A DNA stretch of 64,000 bases. Source: Terebella lapidaria. Lineage: Eukaryota > Annelida > Polychaeta > Terebellida > Terebellidae. The position numbers and the translations under genes were made by a program. The notes under the pieces were generated by a model. That model searched no databases. It saw only the letters and a list, made by a program, of their open reading frames with translations, and had not been told where the DNA came from. Position 1 is the stretch's first letter, and every line of letters begins with the position of its first letter. The stretch covers positions 14,402,868 to 14,466,867 of the forward strand of contig OX424555.1 in the NCBI GenBank assembly GCA_949152475.1, read 5' to 3'. Shown here one piece after another: positions 56,001 through 64,000 of the stretch.

Positions 56001-59000
56001 AAGGGATCTATTAAGTTATATTGTGGTATGTGATGCTGCATTATGTGCCATGAAAATACTGCGCAATTTGTATTGGAAGCCATGCAAGAAAAATTGTGAA
56101 ATTTCTGTCATGACGGATGTACTTCCTCCTCCTGCATGTGTTGCTCGCATTCCTACATGTACACACATGCACACAAACCTAACCAGATCTGCTGTTGTGA
56201 GGTGGCAGTATAGCTGTACTGTCACCAGATCAACACTGCAGAGAGAGTGGGAGCCTGACAGGGAGTGAGGTGGTCTGTCTGCAGAACTGACTTGCCATTT
56301 GAACCCCCTGTCACATTCATTCTTTCATGAAATATTCTTTGACTTTCGACAAATAATTGCACAGAAAATATGTGTTCTGTAATCTGATTAAAATTTTTGA
56401 CTGCATATTTTGAATAACCGGTAAAAACCACGATGGTTTAGTGTATCTGATCAGTACTATTGTCGTATCTAGTTTTGATTTGGAACGTTTTCGGGGGCTT
56501 GGCACATGCACAAAGTATAGTAGTAAATAGTAGTTAATTATACATGGTTTGATGCAGGAATGACTGAAAATATATGATTCTCAAGTCAATCCATTGAACT
56601 GAACAGTATCCCAAAAGTGTTTGCAATATCAACTGTACAGGGTTATTTTGGTCACCTGTTCATCCCAAGTGTATGAGTGTCATGTAATCATGTACATTAA
56701 TTCACATGAGATTAGGCATACCAATGGTAAAACAAATTGTGAGGCTTTATATGATATTCAACCATGTGTGAACGGGTTGTTGTCTGCTGTTGCTGGGTTC
56801 CCAGTGAGGGCTGTACTGGGGATCCTAGTGACCTAGCAGGTAGAGCAGTCGCAGGGGGTACGGGGAGGGACTGCCATAAGAACTGGCACCCCTTTGAACA
56901 CCTGTTACAGTAAATTCTAATCCCTCCCATTTGGTGTAATGATTTACATGTGGCTTCTGATATATTTGTATCAACTGCGTGTGGATTGTGCCCTATTTGT
57001 ATTATGAAGTTTGTCAGGAAAAAAAAGAGTTTGATTGTATTCTCGATCATGTATGATATGTTCAATCCTCTTGTCATCAAGCTTTTCTGGCTTCTCATTT
57101 TACAAATTAAAAGACTCCCTTGCCTTGGTATTGCTCTTAACTTTTCATTATGTAACTCAACTTGAGGACTGGGTGCATTACATTACAGAACTACATTTTT
57201 GTTCCAATGGACAAAGCTTCATGTCAGGCTTTTGGAAGAATTTTGACCAAATGCGGAGAAGTAAAGTGTGCAATAACCTGTTAATTATATGACAATGTAC
57301 ACACCATTCAGTATCTTTAAATATGAAGTTTTTTTTTGCAAAGAAATACCAAGAGGTGATGAATTCTACTGAGTGTGGAATGTTCAAACATGTTTAATGT
57401 GGTGGATTACATAATATGATGGAAATAGATAGTTCACAACCCAGTCTTTTATTCTTGGTCATCATAAAATTGCCCTAGCAAAGTTGTACATAATGTACAT
57501 ATTATTTTTCACAAGATATAATAACCAGTGAAGCATAGTTCAACTTCAGATGGGATAAATAATGAGGATGTGCTGTGTGATTCACCACTGTTATTATGCA
57601 GGTGTAAATTGCATAAATTGAATGTATGTATTGTCTGAAACGCTCATAAATTGTTTTGTATTGTGGACTTGTATTCCAAGCATGAAAATGTACCACAGTG
57701 GTAATATTTTTCAAGTTTCGCGAGCAGGTGTCTGTTATGAATTATTCGTCCATCATTTTACAAAACAAACTTGTATGTATAATGTCATGACAAGTCTATT
57801 ATGAAAACTGTTGATAGGGAATATGCTTTATGCTTGCATGATTTCGAACGTGTGCATCCAATACCCAAATGTAGAAGGTGTCGAAAAAAAATTATCTACG
57901 TATTGAAGTCGCTCTAAAGGATAGATATGTAGCTTCACACACAGCTTAATCTTCTTTTAACACGATTGCAGACAATTTATTTATTGGACGGCCATTGGTG
58001 GATGACATTGGTGACTTGTTATATTGTTTTGGAAGTTGGACAGATTGGTGGTAATACAGGTCCAGCACCAAAGTTCTGTCCTAGTTTCCTGTCGAAAGTT
58101 CCACCAAACATGATCTGCTTGTGAATGGCAGTAAGTTTTCAGTCTCAAATTTCATTGTAGATGTGGAAGTTCAACTTGAGCTTTGTCGTCTGCGAGGTTT
58201 TATTTGGCATGTGATATCAGTAATTACATGTGGTACATAGAGGGTATTTGGAGTCCGTTATATTACAGCCTGCTATTGGCAGCTTCCTGAAGTTTGCACT
58301 TTCAGCTTATAGTCACTCGAGTAAATCTGCTGTTGTGAGGTGGCAGTATAGCTGTACTGTCACCAGATCAACACTGCAGAGAGAGTGGGAGCCTGACAGG
58401 GAGTGAGGTGGTCTGTCTGCAGAACTGACTTACCATTTGAACCCCCTGTCACATTTCAGCTTCAAATGAGTTTGTTATCCGTGGTGGTGAATTCTGTTGA
58501 CAGAAAAATATTTGCATTGTTCTCTGATCAGGATTTACATCCAACTTCGGTTTGAACACAATATATTGCCTTGTTATTGTAAAATTTTGCTTCTGTCATG
58601 GGTCGAAGTCTTCATCAAGCGCATCAATGTTCGTGTAGTCTGGATTTCGTCTTGTGTGGTAAATCCTTGAGTGGTTGAGCTCGAAAGTGGCCTGAAAATG
58701 TATTCCCACCTTTCATACATTTGCAAGTCTCGCAGAACTGGTATACTGAAGATATTGCTGGTAAATGTGGTGTTCATCCAAGAAATGCAATGGATGGTGG
58801 TGTGTTGGGTTGCCAAGATGTGCAAGGGGCTCAGGAGTGGGGCTTGATGTTCTTTGCGAAAATAAGTTCAATACCTTTGTCGATCAGGCCAAGGGAAAAT
58901 AAATGTCAATTTAGAATGAACAAAATTATTTTCCTTCTATTCCCCAGGAATTACATGAATGATAGCTTCCGAACAAATGTCTTTGTGCGCTTCAAACCAG

Positions 59001-59623
59001 AAGCTATAGCTTGTGCCTGCATATACCTCGCTGCCCGAAAACTGCAGGTAAATATAATATACATGTATACAAATATATAGAGTTGCCCTTTGTGTCCTTC
59101 CAATGAGATCTTCCATTGTGATGTGCTTAGGTGTTACAGGAATTTCTGGAGTGTGGCATCTATTTAATATTGCAGATTCCATTGCCTAAGAACCCTGGCT
59201 GGTACTTGTTGTTTGGATTTGAGGAACCTGAGCTCCAGGATATCAGTCTTTCCATCCTGCAGTTATACGGCAGACCGAAGGTGAGGTTACAAGAGCTGCA
59301 TATCAGGGTGAATGCTGAATTCCTTGTCAGTCGGCGATGAATTCCGTTTACAAGATTTGTCGTTCAATGACATTACAATCACATCCATATGCATATTTTG
59401 TAATAATTGTATTTATCAACAATAGCCCAACTTGGAGGCGATCGACAAGGCTGTAAATGAATGCAAGAAACTGCACATAGAAGCCAAACTGAAAGCAAGA
59501 GCTGTGACTGGCAACTTCACTCCAAACTCAAACTCCCGTCCTCGTAAGTAAAGAAAGTGCACTCTGATTTATTAGGCATCCCGATTGAAAATCGGGAGGC
59601 CTTATGTTTTTGTCTGTTTTTTT

Positions 59624-59655
<32 letters not shown>

Positions 59656-61675
59656 TTTTTTCTTCCGCCGTTCGGTTTCCGGATCATAACTCTTGAACGC
59701 CTTAATCTATCTTTCCGAAATTTTCACAGCTCATCCGAAATACTTTGCTCCTAACCCCTATTGTTTTTCGTCGAGACCCGAAATCCAAGATGGCCGCCAG
59801 CGGCCATTTTGGAAAAAAAAATCGGGCGATTCCTGTCAATGTCATAATTTGATTCAGGCAATTTCCAGGGGGAAAAAATTTTTTGGGTGTATATTTTTTT
59901 GGACTTAGAATTTTTCCCTCACCTGCCCCCATGCAGATGTAATACTGTGACTGAGCCATGCTACTGTATTCACTGACTGCAGCCTGCATGTCCAGCATGA
60001 GGCTAGGCTCTGCCCTCTCAGCCAGTGCAGTATATGAGAGCCCTGCTCAGTAATGCCTGTGATAAGGCAATACCCCCCCCCCCTCTCCCTCCCCCACCTC
60101 CACTGTCAGCCAGTCTAATCTGCATATGAATGTAGCAATGTATCAGTGACTTGTATGCACTGCCCCTCTTCCCCCCCCCCCCTCTCCTGTCCCCTCACCC
60201 CAGTTTACTATACTAACACCAACAAGTTGGAACAATGCCCTCCTTCCCTTTCTAAAGAAAACAATAGGTGGTTATATAATGATGACCCAAACTGAAGATA
60301 ACAGCTTTGAAGGTCTGCCTGGGCCTTGCTTGCCGGTCAATTGTTCATTGTATTCAGTTAAAACAGCACTGTGTTTATCTGGATGAAACTACATGCATTG
60401 TTTTGTTTTCTAGCTGTATTTCACATGCAGTGACCAAATTATCATTGTTTTACTTAGTCAGAACCCAGAATAATTTCCTTTTTGCTTGTATTGTGAATGT
60501 CTGTCATGTCTGTACATTTAATACCTATTGAGATTAAAACAAATATCTGATGGACATTTGTCTAGTGAGCAACTGCTATAATTTGAACTCTCACTCCCAC
60601 CTGTGTTCAATAATCCTGGTATATGTATTATAATAACAGTCAAGTTTCACCATTAGAAAAGAAAAGAAAAATTGGGGGATGCCACAAAGCCTATAGGCTT
60701 TTATGTCTAGTTGAAATTTTGCTGCTGTGCTGATCATTGATGTCTTCATTTCCATATTTTTGTGATTCTCAGCTACACCCAGTAAAGTCAGCCCTTCCCC
60801 TCTACTGGTCTCAACGGTGAAAAAGCTAAAGTCTGAGGATGACCATTCCGACCACAGTAGTTTTGGGTAAATACAGAATAAGACAAAAATTGCATTTACT
60901 GCTTTGTGTTTTGGATTGTTTTCTCTCTATGATGCTATCTGAGAGGAGTAATCTACATGTATTACTCATTCCCAATTGCAGTAGTCGCCTTGACAACCAT
61001 GTGTCACGGAAGAAAAGAAGCCGAACAAGATCACGGAGTCGCAGCAGTCGAAGTCATAGTGGCGCCAGGTACAGCAAGATAAAATATAACGCTATCAAAA
61101 TGACAAAAAAGTAGTTGCTTAGATAAAACAGCTCTGTACTTGGGAAGAACAAATTAGTGATTGGTGGAAGACAGTTGAGAGACGAGGTGCTAGGATACCC
61201 AGATGACATGTTCAGACAGTTGTTACCATCTGTGTAATGTGTTTGTTTTTGCAGGTCGTACAGTTCCCGGGGGAGCCGCAGTCCGCCGTCCCCTCACCAC
61301 TCACAGTCCCCACCCCCCAAGCACTCCAAGAAAGAGTCGCGCGACAAGAAGTACTACTCCAGCAAGGACCGCGACAAGGACTACGTGGAGATTTACGACC
61401 GCGAGTACTATCGCCAGTCTGGCCGGGATCGGGTCCGTGACCGCGACCACGACAGCAGCGGCAAGCACAAACGACGACGGCACACACCGACGTACTCGCC
61501 CACATACAGCGCCTCGCCTGAGCCCCGCAGCAAGACTCACAAAAAGTACTACAAGGAGAAAGAGAGAGAGCGCTACCGATCTCGCTCGCGCGAACGTGAC
61601 CCAGACCGACATCGATCCTCGAAAAAACGCAATGGTCACCACCGGAGTGGTTCCAGGGACCACTACCGCAGATAG
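50074..61675 (+). CDS. CCNL1: Cyclin L (eleven coding exons)
   Basis: Cyclin L pairs with CDK11-type kinases and works in nuclear speckles on transcription and pre-mRNA splicing. Exons: 50074-50277, 51963-52037, 52275-52384, 54009-54129, 54347-54411, 58948-59047, 59176-59280, 59426-59543, 60773-60866, 60982-61068, 61255-61675. All junctions are GT-AG and the sum is 1,500 nt, giving 499 residues (vertebrate L1 and L2 have about 520). The first cyclin box (about residues 48-165) has [43 protein letters not shown] and [15 protein letters not shown]; the second (about 170-260) has NYMNDS, VFVRF and [12 protein letters not shown]. From about residue 330 the tail is rich in RS, RD and KK pairs, as in splicing-linked cyclins. 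Start chosen at ATG 50074 (AAAATGG), matching family N-termini; earlier in-frame ATGs read unrelated sequence. Invertebrates usually have one cyclin L, so L1/L2 naming is approximate. Confidence 0.95.
50492..51090. mobile_element. MITE family D copy 2, in cyclin L intron 1
   Basis: Ends CTATACTCTGATTTTTCTAA and TTAGAAAAATCAGAGTATAG, perfect over about 38 bp through CTCGTTTACACCGTTTTTTG. Inner segments match copy 1 at 44651-45291 in the opposite orientation. The rest of intron 1 (50278-51962) holds no recognised feature. Confidence 0.75.
52438..52611. mobile_element. small MITE in cyclin L intron 3
   Basis: Ends GATGTGCTCATATTTTTGAC and TAAAATATCTGAGCACATA, continuing through CTGTTTACA and TGTAAACAG. 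It is 174 bp and non-coding. The pattern (TCTGATTTTT...GTTTACA) resembles MITE family D, so it may be a distant relative. The remainder of intron 3 to 54008 shows nothing recognisable. Confidence 0.6.
55436..55608. repeat. two-unit tandem duplication in cyclin L intron 5
   Basis: 55436-55497 and 55547-55608 share GAGGGTAC, CATGACAAGTGAAT(A/T)AC, AGCG(A/C)TATCAAC and GATG(T/A)TTC in order, about 111 bp apart. No function is evident. Confidence 0.5.
56187..56317. repeat. 131-bp near-identical repeat, unit 1 (cyclin L intron 5)
   Basis: Matches 58325-58455 base for base except one G/A difference, by eye. It contains a hairpin-capable stretch (GTGGCAGTATAGCTGTACTGTCAC) and ends ATTTGAACCCCCTGTCACATT. 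A related tail (CTTTGAACACCTGTTACAG) follows a tRNA-like stretch at 56830-56915, so this may be part of a SINE. Confidence 0.7.
56815..56915 (+). repeat. possible tRNA-derived SINE fragment
   Basis: GTGACCTAGCAGGTAGAGCAG near 56829 resembles a tRNA A box (TAGCAGGTAGAG); no good B box is seen, and the tail resembles that of the 131-bp repeats. The call is tentative. Confidence 0.3.
58325..58455. repeat. 131-bp near-identical repeat, unit 2 (cyclin L intron 5)
   Basis: Second unit, 2,138 bp from the first and in the same orientation. Such close identity inside one intron implies a recent duplication, two recent insertions of one element, or constraint. Apart from these repeats the 4.5 kb intron 5 (54412-58947) shows no recognised exon. 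Confidence 0.7.
59572..60710. mobile_element. Helitron-like element, short family, copy 2 (cyclin L intron 8)
   Basis: Starts TTAGGCATCCCGATTGAAAA with a CCCGATTGAAAATCGGG hairpin, then a T tract, and ends with AAAGCCTATAGGCTTT followed by TATGTCTAG, exactly the Helitron-like plan of 3' hairpin then CTAG, with T next. The flanks are ...GATTTA and TTGAAA..., an A|T target. Reverse-complement copy of 18645-19797, almost identical through the core. It begins 28 bp after the donor of exon 8 and ends 62 bp before the acceptor of exon 9, so it makes up nearly the whole intron. Confidence 0.8.
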
Positions 61676-62300
61676 TGGGGAGTGGGTGGGGTTCTGGCTG
61701 GGAGGGTGTGGCTCAGTACTTGGCTGGGTTTGGGGAGATTCTGAGATAGGGAAGTACATGTATGACTCAAACTGTCCAATTAGGAAATTTGTATGATCAC
61801 AGTATATTTTTGAGACGTGTGCATGTATGAACTTTTATGATTGAGTGCAGTTTTGTGACAATTTGTCGGGATAATTTGTTACATTATGTAGATTCAATGT
61901 GAGCGAATATGAAGCATTACAGAGCTCTGTTTATGTTGAGTTTTCATAAGGGCTAGCCTTAGCGCATGTGTATTGCATTACCAGTAATGATGGAGGACAT
62001 TCGATACTATTATGTTGCATTTATTGGCAGATGGCCAGATGTATATCAAAATAATGTATTATCATCCACTTGATATTTGAAGATTCACAGTTTTGGGAAT
62101 CAGACTACTTTTATGTTTTCAAATTTTAATTTTATGAATATTGCAAAAGGTTCTGTTTGAGCATGAAAGTTGACATGTCAGTTTATCTAGACCAAAGTTT
62201 GTAGTTTCGCGTGTATTATTTTCAATGACTGACATGGTGATATATTATTGTGTATGTATGAAGTAATCACTAATAAATATTTATTAAAAGCAATGCACTC
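61676..62300 (+). other. cyclin L 3' untranslated region with poly(A) signal
   Basis: AT-rich sequence after the stop codon, with AATAAA at 62272-62277 as the first good polyadenylation signal, placing the transcript end near 62.3 kb. The exact cleavage site is not visible. Confidence 0.6.
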
Positions 62301-63087
62301 TTATGTTGTGATAATTTGCAATATTATCAGCGGCATTAACACAGATGTACATCCTCAATTATCAGTGGAGAATGATTAACTATGTTGAGTAAGATCTTCC
62401 AACTTTTAATCTTGAGGAATAATGATATCGTATGAATAATTGTCACATAACATACATCTAGAGTGGTAACAAAACACGAGTCCCATGAGCTGTGCAGGCC
62501 ATCGTCGTCCTGAGAAATTTTATCTGCAAACGAATGTTACAATTTTATACATTATTAAGCAAGGTAAATGATGACGGTAACTGATAATCTGATAATGGTG
62601 TGTATAGTATCAAACATGGTTCAAGGTAGGCCTGTAGATATTCACACAATGAGCACTGTATTTATGACTGCAATAGGGAAAATATATATTATAGGATAAA
62701 GCACGAGGCGCTGGGTAAGGGCAAAATGATTACCTCCGCGTAATACATTTTGCATGCAGCAGGTCATTGTTGAGCGTGTGAAACAGCTTAGGTTTTTATT
62801 GAATAGTATAGGCGGTCTAGAAAAACAAAGGTAAGTTTGTATATACCGGGGTAACACAATATGTTGTATTATAACACTCTAATTTAACACCAGACCATGC
62901 GAAGTGTGCTTTGACTACTCGATAGCAAACGTGAACCTTTGAACAGTATATATTCTACATAGGTGCATTATGATGTTTGTGTAAGCCGTCATAATGGTAA
63001 GCCTCGCTGTATCGGGCGACACCTAGCGAATGATTTGCATTATTTGAGTAAGAAAGAAATACACTATTTGGATTATAATTTCAATTT
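62301..63087. other. intergenic, no gene recognised
   Basis: No repeat or coding exon was recognised. The right part would hold the promoter of the gene suggested by the exon at 63100. Confidence 0.4.
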
Positions 63088-63099
63088 ATGAAAATAGAA

Positions 63100-63189
63100 A
63101 TGGCGACCACAGTGATGCAGCCGGTTTTGGACGTGAAATCTTCATCGAACATGGTTCCAGACTGGATGTCTGCGGAACATAGCACTGGT
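63100..63189 (+). CDS. candidate first coding exon of an unknown gene
   Basis: ATG at 63100 in a good context (GAAATGG) opens 30 codons, MATTVMQPVLDVKSSSNMVP and on to EHSTG, ending at a GTATGT donor (63190). An ATG four codons upstream (63088) is in frame but in poorer context. I do not recognise the peptide. The next 500 bp contains a MITE, as an intron might. It would continue beyond the window. Confidence 0.4.
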
Positions 63190-63289
63190 GTATGTATTAC
63201 ACATCTTGGTACATGTTTCAATCAATTAATACTAGCTACAAATCTAGGTCCTGGTGAGTTGTCAAATTTGCCCCTTTTCCCAACTGCTC

Positions 63290-63725
63290 CTATAGTCGGC
63301 GTCATTGGTCTGTGAGCGGTGGTTTTCAGGCGATTGCTCTGTCATTATTTGAGATAATTCTATGGAATTTTGACAGGCATGTTATCTCATAACCGCCTAA
63401 CTCGGAATGCATTTTCAAGAAGATTGGATGCGATGCAAAAAAGTTAGCCTACCTCGTCCATAGTAAAAATCTGAAGATATCGGCCGTGGACCGACCCCGA
63501 TCGCCGTAGCATTTCTATAGATAACGTTTTGACGTTTTCCTATTCCGTTATATATAGGCCAAATGGGCTAATTTTTTTATTTACACACCAATCTTTCCGA
63601 AAATTTATACCCTGTTAGGCGAACATAAAATAACACTCCTGCCAAAATTTCATCGAAATATGTTAATTATTGACGGAATAATCGCGAAAAAACCACCGCT
63701 CACAGACCAATGATGCCGACTATAG
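63290..63725. mobile_element. MITE family C copy 2
   Basis: Ends CTATAGTCGGCGTCATTGGT and CCAATGATGCCGACTATAG, with GTGAGCGGTGGTTTT arms. 436 bp, the same length as copy 1 at 42892-43327. The remaining 63726-64000 shows nothing recognisable. Confidence 0.75.
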
Positions 63726-64000
63726 CCCCAAAAGCGGCTCTCCAACCTAGTTATCGATACACCGTTCGTTAAAAATTGGAAATCACAAGTCGGCTCTAAG
63801 CTAACTGGGGTAGCCCCACGGCCTGAACACAATGAATTGACAATCTGATATTCAGCATGTTGTTATGACGTCACACAAACCTATCGTTGGCTGCTTTGTA
63901 CAGCCTGAGCGACGTGGAGCGTCTGAGATGGCTGTCATTCACCCTCGGGACGGAAATCGTTTGGACATCTTTTCAACTAAAAAATCAAAATCTTCCACAA

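Noticed and set aside
59557-59754. Small frames across the T tract and their mirror at 19463-19678
   Set aside because: They are parts of the two Helitron-like copies and translate homopolymers and element ends.
1-64000. tRNA, rRNA or snRNA genes
   Set aside because: I saw no sequence with both tRNA control boxes and a cloverleaf, and no rRNA or snRNA signature. A covariance-model scan would settle it.

Overview
The window is animal nuclear DNA: spliced GT-AG genes, long introns, a gene every tens of kilobases, and most of the sequence made of transposable elements. The mix of elements (a DIRS tyrosine-recombinase retrotransposon, Ty3/gypsy fossils, a Jockey/CR1/L2-type LINE, many foldback MITEs, and tandem-repeat-bearing Helitron-like elements of the 'pearl'/HINE kind) suggests a marine invertebrate, perhaps a mollusc or an invertebrate deuterostome. 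I cannot fix the species.

Host genes. On the minus strand, 10.67-12.04 kb holds three exons of ribosomal protein L22 (RPL22); the exon with the start codon was not found. On the plus strand, 50.07-61.68 kb holds a complete eleven-exon cyclin L gene (499 residues, two cyclin boxes and an RS-rich tail) with a poly(A) signal at 62.27 kb. At 63.1 kb there is a candidate first coding exon of an unidentified gene that would continue to the right of the window.

Region by region. 1-9.6 kb: MITE-like repeats, a degraded Ty3/gypsy fossil, an old 147-bp-repeat Helitron-like element, a GC-rich block I cannot identify, and an LTR-like segment. 9.6-13.6 kb: RPL22 with MITEs in and around it. 13.8-17.9 kb: a repeat carrying GTTGCCATGGCAAC (RFX X-box-like) motifs, another 147-bp-repeat element and a foldback. 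17.9-22.3 kb: a nest with a LINE reverse-transcriptase fragment, a 1.15 kb Helitron-like element and a gypsy fossil with inverted ends. 22.5-38.7 kb: the second copy of the X-box repeat, split by a small palindromic element, two neighbouring Helitron-like elements with 147-bp arrays (14 and 9 monomers) and a 5'-truncated LINE, which is itself split by a whole-looking 6.4 kb DIRS element on the opposite strand. 38.7-50 kb: foldback elements, AAGGTCA-rich repeats and LTR-like copies. 50-64 kb: cyclin L with small elements in its introns, then the candidate exon.

The most interesting material is the Helitron-like set. Different families share one end design: a hairpin about 9 nt before CTAG at one end, a TTA(A)GGCAT start with a second hairpin and a homopolymer at the other, subterminal inverted repeats and insertion between A and T. 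The arrays have a 147-bp period, about 16 CpGs per monomer and a DR1-like nuclear-receptor motif in every monomer. The X-box repeat and the GATC-rich DIRS element are also worth checking.
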